A program made the position numbers and the translations under genes. 64,000 nt of DNA, from the NCBI GenBank assembly GCA_024509875.1, contig JAMPIV010000277.1, positions 389,629-453,628 of the forward strand, in the 5' to 3' direction. This document shows, piece after piece, positions 10,377 through 22,629 of this stretch; position 1 is the stretch's first letter; each line of letters starts with the position of its first letter. The notes below the pieces were generated by a model. The model saw nothing but the letters and a program-made list of their open reading frames with translations, was not told the DNA's origin and searched no databases. Source of the stretch: Oreohelix idahoensis. Lineage: Eukaryota > Mollusca > Gastropoda > Stylommatophora > Oreohelicidae.

Positions 10377-13300
10377 CTGTGTGACAATTACATAAATAAG
10401 AGATAATAAAGTCATGCGGAACAGAAGAGAAATAGTACAGAAAGGTCAAGTGAGTGTGTCTACAAAGTGCATATAAATGGATGATGTATTGCAGAAATTA
10501 ATTTTTTATAAAGTATCAAAAAAGCAAAACAGCTTGTGTTTGCAAGATTTGGGATTCATAACCGCGGCATTGTGAACTACCTGAGTACGCTTGGCTCTCC
10601 CCCCCGCAATACCCACTCTCCGCGGGTCACGAGTAGGGGAGGCTCCCCTTGTTGGACCCGCCCTGAACAGCTAAATGTCTAAGAAAGCTGCCCCCATTTC
10701 TAGAGGGGAGCGCAGCGTTCTTTCATCCCCCCCGCCCCGCACAACGTCTCCAAAAACGATGATGGAGAATCAACAAATCAAATATACCCTGGGGAGAGTA
10801 AGTTGGTTTCATGCAGCTCGCCCTGGTGTCTCTCAATATTCACCAGCTAGCCTCTCCTCGGCCCTTACGTGGGCGTTCCACCGGTGGCTCACCTAAAAGT
10901 AAAGCAAGTGGCAGCGGTGGTTGAAGCATCACACGTATCTTATCGTTCAAGGGCACACAATAATCAGTTGAAACCGAGCAGGTCTTAATGCCTGTTCTGA
11001 AGGATACCCATAAGAATGTCATACCTGTGCACAGTTAACAAATAAAATCCAAGGAACAAGGATGATTACAATCAACATAGATGGTGAAAAAAGAAGACTA
11101 TTGCAAAAAAACCATAGCCAATGTAGGGTAAGAATCCATTAGAAACTTCCCTTGTGCTTCCCCATTTCCCCCTCGCTCTTCCTGCCTCGCCATGCCTTCC
11201 TGCTCCTCACCTTACCCCATGCTTGTGCTCCCTCTGACATACTTCAGAGTCTGACCCTTCCTACCCTACACTACACCAAACAAACCACTAAGGAAGCGTC
11301 ACCTACCCTCCTCTCCCGCTCGCCCCCGAAAAAATGTATAAAGACAAAGATAAAATCCCCACCCCTCACACACAGTGCCCCCAACCCACTTCTCCGCCCC
11401 CCCACTAGCCCCCCCCCTACCGCCGTCTAAAAAATATTTAAATCCCATAATACGTATACCGGTAACCCCAGCCGACTCAAATATTGACGCGGCCCTCAAC
11501 TATTGTGTTACACACCGTAAACGAACCACAACCAAACCACCGACCAAAGCTGCCTTCCCCACCGATCCATTGACCTCCAGTACAAGGGGAGCCCCTGAAC
11601 CCCTCATCATATCATCGAAACAGCCATCATCCCACACATAGGGTGACGATCGACTCACGGAGACATACAGCAACAGTAACGGGAACCGTGGACACCATTC
11701 ACCAATATTCACACAACAACACCCACGACACGACTGACCATAGCACTCGCTCCCCCTTTTTGCTTGTCCCGCCCGACACTCCGTTCTCCGCTCCTATATT
11801 TCTCTCGTCTCACTCCGTCTCATTACCCTTCCGCGCTCCCAGATACTAGGCGGGTCACTGGGGCCAGGCCCTCCCATGTCAAGTCAAATGCCGGCCATCC
11901 AACGATTTGATGTCTATTCAATTCTAATCTATTCGCCCTCATCTCCTCTCTCCGCCGGCTCTCGTCTTCTATATTCTCATACATTATTGTCAGCATGTTT
12001 TTGACAGAACAATTACCATGTTAATTTTGGTCATGATAGAATGAAGGAACGAGAAGGAGGAAATGGTTGAAGGTCGAATTACCCACATTATGCTGTTGTT
12101 TTTGAATAATTAATTCCCGACCACATCCCACCAGAAACACGATTCCTCAACCCCCCCCGCCAAGCAGCCCAAACCTAAGATTAGCAATCCTTCTTTAAAC
12201 CATGATCGACATTATGATTGTAGTAACAAACATAAAAAACAAATTACAACACGCAGGTCTCCGTACACTGAGGAACAAATTTTTCAAATAATCTCAAGAT
12301 AATTTTTCACAAATACAAAAACTATTTTAATACGAATGTCAAGGTTCCCTTATGGGGCTTTGATTGTTTATTTGATAGTTACTTATATGGGAAATGAAGC
12401 CGAAACCAGTGCACTGGTCCTGCTCTCTCCCTATACAATAAGCCAACAAAACCAGAAGCAAGTGCTGTGTGCCCTATTTGGTGGTGTTTCTCTTTAGGCA
12501 ATCTGATTGACATGGATTAATGTAGCCAGCCCCATGAACTGAGCATAAAAGTGTATCTGTGGCTCCCTCCATTTTATGACATGCATGAAGGTGAGGCGGA
12601 AAGTCCCTAACCTGGGGGGAGTTACAGATGGCAGGAGAGTCCAATAAGAAAAAACTAGAGCCCGCCATTCCAAACACCAAGAACCTTATATACAAATCCT
12701 TTCCCCCCCGCTTTGCTAGCCCTCCCAGTAGGGTTGTAACCGAGGAAATCGCATCACATAACCACCCCCACCAAAAGTAACCTTTAAATTATAGAAACAA
12801 TCAAGAAAAATGTTCCACAATGAAAGGGGATTGGTGAAATAATTCGTTTCTCTACAACCAGTTTGTCATCTTCTTTACTTGGTCACTTCTTCTCACCCCG
12901 AACTTACCCGTTAGAGCCGAAAAAAACAGGTCATGGGTGCATGTGTAAATATCTCGAGTGGGATCGTCAGTCCCAATAAAGTGAAACATATAATAGAATA
13001 TAGAGCGGGAAGGGATACACCGAAGAACAATATGGGTGTAGATATATTCTATTAAAGACTGACGCCTCTAGGTAAATCCCGTGGCCCCACCCTCTGCCCC
13101 GCAATCCATCTTACTTGAGGGTTCGGTCAATTCACTGTATGGATGAACAGAGGTAAAAGCCACATAGCACATAACTTTAACACTAAGTCTAAAAGTTACC
13201 GTCCCGTCATCCAAAACCATGTCTCGCATACACCCAAGACACGTATAACTCCAAACACGGAATTGTTTCAAGAAAAGTACTAAAGGATTTGGATACAGGA

Positions 13301-16300
13301 CTATTACGAGACCACAGGGAGTCGACGAAGGCTCCTTACCCATTTATTCCTACCAACCCTGCCATTCACCAACAACCTGAATTGCGCAACAAGTTTGATA
13401 CCGATCTGCTATACGCATTCTCTTTTCCTTTCCACCCCACACGGATAGATGCTCCTCTTCCCCCCTTCCCCATACACGAAACACTACCCTTTACCTACCA
13501 TCAACCACTTAGCCCCTCTTTCGTATCGTGTTGCCAACCACTATAGACACCTAAAGCATGCAGCAAACTTCAACACATTACAGGTAACCACATCCATTTG
13601 AGAGGCATAATATTCGCTATCTTAACCTGACACCTAATAAAATTTATCAAAGCACGTCAAATGAACAGATTTTATGCAGCCAACTAAAACGGCTCTCTTA
13701 GATAACCACAAAAGATTACTTCATATGAAGCACTTCAAATTACCATCAACACAGATACCCAAGCATGACTAATGATCATCATTGGTGATTTAACAACGCC
13801 AAAGATAGGTGACAAAACAAAACGTGATTAGATGTACGTAAAGATATCTCAGTAACTCTGGGGCAATTCAAGTCCTGTATGAAATCAAAAAATGGTGCGA
13901 AAAGAAGCTTACTTCGTAAACTTTTTGGTTAAATAAACAAAAACAATCCGGATATGTGCCGACCACCATCTATCATTCCTTCCACATAAGAAATATCCAA
14001 CAATAACAGATGTGGGAATTTGGGGCGACAGCGGCATCATTCCTATACGTGACCACTATGGCCGCTCGTCTCCAATCAGCCGGCACGTTGCCGCCCTCTC
14101 ACGAGGTTTGTTTTTGGTCTCAGATCGCACGACCAGCATAATCTCAAAATAATCGCAAGCATATCCAGAACGACATAGCATACATATTATAAGGAACGGA
14201 GCTGATCAAGAACCACTTAACCTCTGTCATATCTTAAAATGAGAATTAAACCTGAAGAAGGTGGTTACAACTACCCGAACCGAATAAAACAAATAGAAGA
14301 ATAGGAGATGTAACACAGAGCATGCAAGTCATCAACAAATGGAATATAAAAAATGAATATAAGTCAAAATTGACAACCTATTTCAATGCTTTTAAAGGCA
14401 AAATTACAACGATATCAACCACCAAAGACAATCGATACTAAATGGGACACAACTGAAGAACAGACTATATGACAGAACATGTCAGCTTTTAGGCGAAGAT
14501 AGCGACCGACGCGGATACCAGTAACATAAAAAGAAAAAATGGATGAAGAGAAGATAAAATGATACTTGGGTATAAAATAAATACAGTGGCTCCCTTCCCC
14601 CCTCTCCCCAAACCCCACCATTCTCATTCCGCCGCGTACACACATAAATCTAATCCACAATCACACTAACAAGAGCTCCCACAAGTAAACCAGCTCGCAC
14701 CCATATCTATGCGCTGCCCCCTTCCCCCGTGCGGCCCGGCTTCCTCACTCTTTCCCTTCCCATACCCCCCACCCTATTCCGTTGGTTGTCTATCCTACGT
14801 TATGCCTACAATCTCCATCATCCCTCATCATCCCTCTCGACCCATTACCACTACTTAGATGATCCTGAACACCCCAACCGCCCCGCCCCACATACCCCCC
14901 GTGCACTCCAACATTCAGAATGGCAACACCATTAAAAAGGTAAATTAGGTAATTCAATATCCAACATAAAAATCACAAATGTAGAAGATGCTGATAGAAC
15001 AACATGTAGGAGCTAAAAGAACAGACCACCACGCAAGCAGTAACACCTGAAGTTTTATTTAATAAACGAGAGGGAGCCAGACAAGCCCCACTCCAACCCA
15101 ACCCACCCACAAACAACCTAACCAACCATGATCCCGATAAACAAACCACGTTATGGCCAATCGCGCAACTTGCGTAATGGAATTGCACGCTGGACGAGAC
15201 AAACAAAAGCCCGTAAAATGATTAAAAAATTTTAAAGCCAGCTGTAGTTGCGAAATTTCAGGTAAATTATTTAATACAGACATAATGTAGCACAAACCAA
15301 CCTCTATAAGAATAAACGAAATCACAAGAAAATATCAGACTTTTCTCTCCGCTCCCCCACCCCCCCCGCACCCATTCCCTCCGGACAACATGGAAAATTA
15401 ACCCCTGAGACACTTTGATACAACATCCATACAAAAACTTGCTTTTATATCACATAACACTAAAATCAATTACCTTTAAAAATTAATAATGTTTACATGT
15501 GATTGATAAAAGCCCCAACCCAGATTCAATACTAGTTTATGCTCAATCGATCCTCAAAGAACGCTTCCTCCCCAGCTTTTATCAGTCAAGGGCCTCCCCG
15601 ATACAATGTAGAAATGATATCAAGAACAGAACGACCCCGGCCACCTCCCCAAGCACGTTCCCCACCTTTATCGCCTATCCCTTCGCCCAGGGGGAAAGTA
15701 TGGTGGAGTCCAAGGTCCGGAAACACCCCGAGGACCCTCCTTCCGAATAACAAAAAGCGCTTTGGATAGTCATAACAACAACAAAAATAATAAGAATAAC
15801 AGTGTGAGGGAGGTATCACCTACCAACACAAGCACCCGCCCCCGGGTTTTGGCCCCCCGCAGCCGACCACCGCCCGGCAGCCGACATGACTACCACAAAA
15901 ATCCTCCCGTCTGTGGTTGGTAGGGGTGCACCAGGGCGATAGTGGGGAAGATAAACACATACAAGCTAAACAATTTTTTTACCAACAAAAAATTGAAATA
16001 ATAAACAAGAGCCGCTATATGATCAATTCATCAAGAGTGTTGGTGTAAGAAACAAAATAATTGCCTAACATAATTTATTTACAGTAGAAACATTAGTGTA
16101 AACAATGCTGTATATAAGTCACACCACTACTTTTATTTCTTATGGAACTAGCTGGATTGATTGGGTTAACAGAGAAAAACAAACCCAAATAACGCACTGT
16201 AAACAAACTATGACAAATGTAAAAGTTATTCCAGGTCGGACCTGGATTTCGCATTGATGTGAGTCATTCCTTAAGTTCACTAGACCACCAGAGACAAATG

Positions 16301-18389
16301 GGTGTGGGGGGGGGGGGGCACCAAAAGCAATAAAATACACCAAAGTATACATGCCTCATGCATCCTTCGACGACTTATAAGTCCCAATATTTCACCCAAA
16401 ACACATAGCCGACTAGAAACAAGAAGCACTTAACTTATCTAAACTAGAACCAACTGATAATCAACAATCAGTCATGAAAACATCTAAACGTGGGAAAACT
16501 ACAAGTAAATATGACGGCACATAAGAACAAAAATAGAGAAAGTCAGTAACAAGACACAGGCCAATGTTTCCGACCCCCATTCGCCCACCCAAGCACTAAC
16601 ATTGCAATATTTGCCGCTAGCTCCCAGTCAAAATACAAAAAATACTGGCTTACATTAGGAAAAAAGACATATCATAGTAAAATACAAACCAAAGCTACGG
16701 TGTGCTGTTAAATTCAAATTTAATCATCAGATAGAAAACATGGACGGGCAATATATCTAATTCTCACACCCCCGCCACCCCACCACGGCAATTTCTCCCC
16801 CTACATGGGTAAAATAACTGATGCTCCCCCATACAACTCCCCCACCATCGCCCACATAAATGTACTCGAAAACCCTAAATACATCTACCAACCTCTCCTT
16901 CCACAGACTTCCGTCTCAAAAATAACTACCCTCAGAACCGTAAGGGTTCCCCTGTCCTCGGCCAGGTCACAGACGTTAGTGGGACAAATATGTTTTGCAA
17001 ACTAATTCCCGACAAACATACAGACAACCCAACAACATCTCAACACGTTGGGTTCCTGTCTGGGAAATCGGAAAAGCAAAAGTGAAGGAGCCACAAGAAA
17101 CACACATAAGGAACACCATAATAATAGTGAAGGGGGGTGAAAGGGAACGTCTTGATTTGCCACAACACACATAAAGTTGCACTATCAAATCAGTTATGAT
17201 TCGACACAACTGAACAACCAGGGAAAGCAGCTGGATTCTTGCATTCGTTCCAGCCCTTATTCGCGTGATTCTTTGTTCGCTTAAAGGTATGTAAAAAAAA
17301 CACTGAGAGCAAGGCATACAACAAAGCTTTTTTTGCTGACTTGCAACCCTTCCATAACATCTAACCAACCATCACCCACTCATCCTCGTCCCCAATTCCT
17401 CCCCCGTAAATCACAACACAACACCCCCCCCGAAATATACTACCATGATACCCCAACATATACCAACAAGCAAATTAAAACCACAGACACCCTTAAAATA
17501 AAACCGCAAGCCCCAAAGAAAAAACCCCGAACGGGCGCCTTGTTAATCAGTGCGGCCATCACTAAAAAAAACCCAACAGGAGATTGCTTTAACAAATAAC
17601 CAACTAGAGTTTATGTGCAGTATAAAGAACCTATAAACCACAGTCAGTTTTGCTTTAAATAACCAACAGGGGATGTTGATAGCTTAAAAATAAACCAACA
17701 TTAATTTTGTTTATGCAATGCAGTGAAAATAGACCGCGACAGACGGACACCTCACCAAACAAAATGAAAACAAAACTACAATTAATCATAGATATATAAA
17801 AAATAAAAAGAACTAATACACTGTTGTCAAGGCTACCTAATTAACAGGAAAAGATAGGACTGTTTTTTTGTACCCCTAACATGCTTGTCTAGTAACACTG
17901 TCACAATGGCAAAAGATAAGACCTACCATTCTTATCTGTTGTTTCATGTATACCATTCATTTTGTTTGGGCCTAGTTTCTATAGTGATGAGTGAACAAAA
18001 AAGTAATATATAGTATAATATAGACATTATTGACTTGAGTCCAATGGAATCCTACAAATTATATCATATTCAGTTCTGGCGCAATACATTACAAGCAGAA
18101 TTCATGTAGACTCAGAAAAGAAATAATGGAATGTGATGTAAGTAAGGTGCCACTAGTTACTGATCAAAGGTTTGAATGAGCGAGAACTTTAATTTCATTA
18201 ATGTGTTGAAGATATATAGCATATTTCCTATTAACCTTTCCATACATTGTTCTACCGGGGCCAGAAAGAACTATACTCAGAGTTTTTTCCAAATTAAACA
18301 AACTAAATTTGTCACAGTAAAATAGTTAATATACATATAGTGAGAGATGATAAAAGCCACAATGACAAAATTCTAACAATTCTCTTCAA
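10377..18389. other. Long intronic block, patchily A/C-rich, no gene recognised
   Basis: Large parts of 11150-11900 and 14600-17700 are strongly A+C biased on the plus strand. In 17401-17460, for example, I count 26 C, 23 A, 8 T and 3 G. Poly-C and poly-G runs are frequent. Patches near 12000-12080 and 12360-12420 are ordinary. No transposon motifs or splice-bounded coding blocks were recognised. The inferred STAM exons 2-4 should fall here or just to the left, but were not found. Short open frames are biased-composition artefacts. Confidence 0.55.
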
Positions 18390-18645
18390 TTCAAGACATA
18401 ACGCCTCCACTCCCAAAGGAACATAGGACTCAAACAAAAAACACATTCCCAAGTGAGTTCCTCTGTTCCGTGCCATACGATATCTCAATTTCTGGTTGTT
18501 CCATGTTCTCCTCTTCATGGTTCACTCTGTTTCCTAAACTCTCATCTCCATGTATACTAACTTGGGTCATTCCTCTCCGGGGGCTTTTTGGCCCTGGGGG
18601 TTCCAGAGAACAATGGACTGCCTTGTAAAGAGAGTTTGTTCACAT
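18390..18645 (-). pseudogene. RTE-like LINE, 3' end fragment
   Basis: The minus strand reads WNPQGQKAPG and then RTWNNQKLRYRMARNRGTH and SYVPLGVEAL. These match the last residues and 3' end of the LINE at 21735-22629 (there KPQGKKGRGRTRSTRRKDLE and SLGSEVL). Nucleotide similarity to that copy is also visible (CCCAAGGAGCATAGGNC-like blocks). Stops and frameshifts are present. Confidence 0.7.
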
Positions 18646-19094
18646 TTCCCATCTATCTTCCCTTCTCTTTCTTCCCTCTGGTCTGACCGACTCGGCCCTT
18701 CCACTTTTTTTGTTCACATACATTCCAGGAACCTCGATTATGTAACCCTCATTTCTGCTGCAATCAACAACTTGCGGGCCGATACTGTTCCGTACTTCCC
18801 TCCCCTTGATATCTTTTAAAAGATGTCTTAAACATGTCCCTCCCAGTGAGCCAAAATCTTGGAAGTTCATCCTAGAAGAAAAGAAGTGTGGGATATTCAG
18901 GCTCAACACAGGATCCATTCTTGCTGGCTTTTGGCCTTCCCCCCTTTCATCAGATAGTTGCAGTGCAAAGACGCCTCCCCGCGATGACCCCCTTACCCCT
19001 GTCTTAGGATTTGCTGAGTTTTTATACTTTCTTTAATTTACATGTTCCATATTTGTTAAGTTATTATTGTTGGTTTTAAAAATTTTTTTACCAG

Positions 19095-19240
19095 TATAGT
19101 GTAACCTGGCCCAATTGCCAACCCTCCTTAGTCGCATTTTATAAACTACATGCTTGGTAGGGGACATTGTTAAACTAAACATTTCTGATATACCAAATGC
19201 GACTCTTCACCCCGCTGAACTTCGGGCCCCGTAGGACACA
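19095..19240 (-). repeat. SINE 5' region fragment
   Basis: On the minus strand this matches the 5' part of the full SINE at 44824-45165: GGGGCCCGAA, then CCCTACCA.GCATGT.GT, then GCGACTAAGGAGGGT. Its 3' (LINE-derived) half is absent here. Confidence 0.55.
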
Positions 19241-19829
19241 ACAGCAGCGTCTGGATGCCTAGGTCCTTTCTTGAAAGGTGTAAAATTCTCCAAGGACAAG
19301 CTATTACTCCGAGAAGACTGACAAGTGATGATCACACAACACTCCAACTAGAACAGCTGCAACGGAGTTATTATTTACAGTGTTTAGTTAGAGGCAACGC
19401 CTCGACACTGTTGAGCACGCCGTCCCCAGAAATCAATAACAACATAGGCCTACTAATACAGCTTAACGTAAGTCAATGACTAAATATGAACTATGACTCA
19501 ATGCAGAACTTAAAACCAAGTGGCTAAGACGTCAACAGTGACAACTTTTCTTCTTTTTAAAAACCTTGTAGTTACAATATTTAAATAATCTTATTTAAAG
19601 ATGAGTTCAGATGTTGCTATATAACTACTGCCACAATGTCATAAACCATAGGTCTACCTACTTTAGGCTTAGGCCTAAGCCTAATATTAGCCTAATTAAT
19701 AGGCTGTTACATAGCCTACTCAACTCATAAACTCTAAACTGATTAACTCGGTTAACCGCTCAAAATATGATTTTATAAATAAAATGGCATCAGTAGTTTT
19801 GAACTTCTTAAAACAGTTACAAGCCCTAC

Positions 19830-19872
19830 CGACATCGGCGTCGAAAGGTGACGCGTTAGCAAACAGAGACAT
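19830..19872 (-). CDS. STAM: STAM-like gene, first coding exon
   Basis: The minus strand starts with ATG at 19872 and encodes MSLFANASPFDADV plus one base before the donor G|GTAGGG. STAM proteins begin with an M-x-(I/L)-F-x-x-x-(S/N)PF(D/E)xDVEKAT block, so the single leftover G would start the expected Glu codon. I chose this Met because it fits the family N-terminus exactly. An upstream in-frame ATG at 19998 would add 42 residues unlike any STAM and lies over the promoter-like motif. The following exons (VHS core) were not located. Confidence 0.78.
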
Positions 19873-19939
19873 TCTTCTGTAATTTAGTTTCCCTAAAACT
19901 CTGTTGTCTTCAATAGTAAACACAGACGATAATGCTGCA

Positions 19940-19950
19940 GCGCATGCGCA
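19940..19950. promoter_or_regulatory. NRF1-type palindrome at STAM promoter
   Basis: GCGCATGCGC, the core of the NRF1 consensus, lies about 70 nt upstream of the inferred STAM start codon in a locally CpG-containing patch. NRF1 (and its invertebrate homologues) activates many housekeeping promoters. Its position agrees with a TATA-less core promoter for the minus-strand gene. Not proven without transcription-start data. Confidence 0.5.
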
Positions 19951-20109
19951 GCAACGTGAGGTGACGATATTTACACACGAGATAATAATCGATTCCATTA
20001 CATATTAAGCTTTCGATTGTGCAAACATAAGTCAACTCTCTTAGGACCTTGACAATTTTAACAGCCTTTCAGCAATTTTACCTCAACTTAGAGTCTAAGA
20101 AACTTACGA

Positions 20110-20660
20110 GAATGCAGTAGACCAGATATAGTGATTAAATGTTTAATTAAAGAAATAGTTACAGATGAATGGAAAGCAGAGTGGAATAGAAATCTGAATT
20201 AAGGAAGACGTGCATAAAAGATGTTCAAAACTCCAATAAGAAAATGTCAGATATCTAGGGAATTGAAAATTCCCAGAAATAAGAAGCTGAGCTGACCAAG
20301 ACCCTACTCCACCTCCACGTGGTGGTCCTGGAAACAGGCTGCATCACTGCAGTCTAGCTGAGAGAGTAGGGATAGCAGAGGGAAGGCAAACCCGGTCCCA
20401 AAAAATGCCGTGCTGAAGTCGGATGTGTCGGCCGAAAGGCGCAGATATCACAGCTCCGGCGTAAACAGACACAACGCAACCAACGTCCTTTTCAGGACGA
20501 ACGAGGAAGAAGAAGACTACAGCTAGGAAAAGGCTATTTCAGAATAGAAGCACCTTACTATGCAGAATGTCTTCAAGACAATAATATAGAACATTTCTTG
20601 TTAAAATGTAAGAGGTACCGTATACACATGAAAATCCCAATATTCGATTTTTTACAGGCT
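20110..20660 (+). pseudogene. I/Jockey-like LINE C-terminal fragment, split by a SINE
   Basis: The plus strand reads LIKEIVTDEWKAEWNRNL, KMFKTPIRKCQISRELKIP and RNKKL to about 20290. It resumes at about 20516 with LQLGKGYFRIEAPYYAECLQ, DNNIEHFLLKCKRY. The two halves align with one continuous stretch of the RNase H ORF at 723-1739 (EEWKTTWKE, CQVREELKIPSNKKL, LGAAYFMVEEPHCQEC, HYLIHCKKY). The intervening 0.22 kb is therefore an insertion. Several stops are present. Confidence 0.75.
20290..20515 (+). mobile_element. SINE-like insertion with GAAGAAGAAGA tail
   Basis: This 0.22-kb segment interrupts the LINE C-terminus and ends in GAGGAAGAAGAAGAC, a (GAA)n-type tail like that of the RTE-linked SINEs at 44.8 and 48.5 kb. 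Its body (hairpin CGTCCTTTTCAGGACG near 20488) does not resemble those SINEs, so it may be another family with the same tail preference. Target duplication not resolved, because the tail and the target both hold AAGAAG. Confidence 0.6.
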
Positions 20661-20692
20661 TAAAATGTAGAAAACCTATAAATATTGAAGAG

Positions 20693-20967
20693 GTTTTTTT
20701 TTCCTTAACCAGCGGCACTTGGGTTTTCAGCCCTTCGGCCCAATGACATGTCATTGCGAGGCATGGGAACCTCTAGGACTTTCCTTCCAACCCGGTCAGG
20801 AGCTTTGCTCCTTCCCATCCACAGAGGGTTTATCTCAGGGGCCGTTCAGGTTATTCAGTCAAAATCCCTGTCGTTGACACTCTTTCAAATCCAGACGCCC
20901 GGGCTTGAACCTTGAAAACCTTGTCGCCAGCGCAACGTTGTAACCATTACACCAGCGCGGCTCCCAA
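20693..20967 (-). mobile_element. tRNA-derived SINE
   Basis: Read on the minus strand, it starts GGGAGCCGCGCTGGTGTAAT (A-box-like TGGTGTAATGGTTA) and has a B box GGTTCAAGCCC about 35 nt on, the internal Pol III promoter of a tRNA-derived SINE. A body of about 200 nt ends in poly-A (TTTTTTTT on the plus strand at 20695-20702). It sits downstream of the I-like LINE fragment. A clean target duplication was not seen. Confidence 0.8.
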
Positions 20968-21656
20968 AGAGATATAAAATAGACAGACTTAGGGAACGGC
21001 ATAATGTAGTAAAATAATATTTAGCAAGAACAAAAGTTAATATGTAGTAATTGGGAAGGTGAAAGTCTGATGATGTGTTAACAATACAAATGATTTATAA
21101 CAAGTGAAAGTCAATATAATATCTAACTAAACACAGCAAGCCTTTACACCCCTCCCCCTGTTTATTATGTTTGTTTGGTATTTTGTGTGCGATCTTTTAT
21201 GTTGTCTTTGTTTTGTTCTATCTCTCTCTCTCTCTTTTTTTTTTTTTTTTTTGCTTCTTTGGTATTTTTTTTATGTTGTACATGCACGCAAAATGGGTAA
21301 TTTTGATTTGCCCTATTTGCAATGATTTACAGATGTGATGTAACTTTCGCATATCGGCAATTAATCATATTATTTGAAATTGACAACAATATATATCCTA
21401 ATTATAATCCATCAGAGGCTGAACGGGATATTTCTCAGCATTAACAAAAAACAGGTTTAGGCCTATTACCTATTCTCTACAGGGTTTCTTAAACCATAAT
21501 ACTTACTTGATATATGTGACTGATATACTAAAACACCTGACTGATTTTCCTGAGACTGATATGTTTAAACATTCCATTGATGCAGATGTAACCAGTATGC
21601 TTTTCTCTGTTTTACGACCTGATGATCTCCAGGTTTTTTAAAATGCTTTTGGTGGT
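20968..21656. other. AT-rich sequence, nothing recognised
   Basis: Contains (CT)n and poly-T near 21219-21252. It may include decayed LINE 3' UTR. No coding sequence seen. Confidence 0.4.
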
Positions 21657-21734
21657 TAGAGTGGCGTAGAGGGGTATGGCGTCTCAGACAAGGGCGAAAA
21701 AATAGGAGGTTCCATGTTCAAGTTCATTCATTCA
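21657..21734 (+). repeat. tRNA-like SINE head fragment
   Basis: AGAGTGGCGTAGAGGGGTAT resembles an A box and TTCCATGTTCAAGTTC a B box about 50 nt later. Part of the segment (CTCAGACAAGGGCGAAAAA) recurs near 2240. It abuts the 3' end of the minus-strand RTE LINE. Only a fragment. Confidence 0.4.
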
Positions 21735-22629
21735 TAACACTTCGCTCCCCAAGGAGCATAGGCCTTCTATATGCCAAGTCCTCCTGTCACGTACCATCAT
21801 CTCAGGTTCTTTCCACGTTCTCATCATCATTTTCACCTCTGTTTCCAGGTCTTTTCTCCGTGTGCTTCTTGTTCTACCTCTGCCTTTCTTGCCCTGGGGT
21901 TTTCAGAAATAGGACTGCCTTGTAATGCTATCAACAGGTTTCCATACTGTGTGTCCTATCCATCGCCATCGTCTTCTTCTCATCTCTTGTTCCACTGGCA
22001 CTTATCTGGTTCTTGTCATTAGTTCCACGGTTGTCACCTTTTTTCGGTTTGTTTTTCACACCCATCCATTTAACTTTGTCATGCCATTTTAATCTTTCTG
22101 TTCTATACAAGCACCCATTTATGAAAGTCTGTAGCTTTTTGGTTGTTGTTTTTGTTGTTCTTCATGTCTCAGAGCCATACAATAGTACGGTACTGACTTC
22201 ACATTTGAGTTGAAGATTCTTATTTTCGTGTTGGATCCGATTTCTCTTGATCTCCATATATTTCCCAATCCAATCAAAGTTCCTCTTGTTATTGTATTCT
22301 TATTTTGATATCACTGTCTGTCCCTCCAACTTTGTCTATATTGCTGCCAAGATATGTGTACGATTCTACATCTTTTAGTGGTGTTTCTTCAAGTTCAACC
22401 TTGTTATCGTTTCTTGCATTTATTCTCATTATTTTTGTTTTTCCCTGTGTATTTTCAGACCCAATTGATGTGACCTCACATCGAGTGTTTTCATTTTGTC
22501 CTGCTTCTGATTACAATTATGGGACAAGTCTTCAGCAAAATCTACATCTTCTAACTGTTTAGTCATATTCCATTTTAATTCCTTCCTGTTGTGTGTCGTC
22601 GATGTTTTCGTAACCCAGTCTATTGCTAG
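21735..22629 (-). pseudogene. RTE-like LINE ORF2, C-terminal half
   Basis: On the minus strand from the right: LAIDWVTKTSTTHNRKE, LKWNMTKQLEDVDFAEDLSH (FADD box degenerated to FAED), VSTVLLYGSET, RRWRWIGHTVWKPVDSITRQ and KPQGKKGRGRTRSTRRKDLE. These are the palm end, thumb and tail of an RTE-clade reverse transcriptase. Many stops and frameshifts show it is inactive. The first residues continue directly from the fragment ending at 25158 (SPFLFLLA), so both are one element split by the insertion at 22630-25152. Confidence 0.85.

Noticed and set aside
16976..17368. 130-residue minus-strand frame
   Set aside because: Composition-driven in the A/C-biased block; no domain, no splice logic, no conservation clue.
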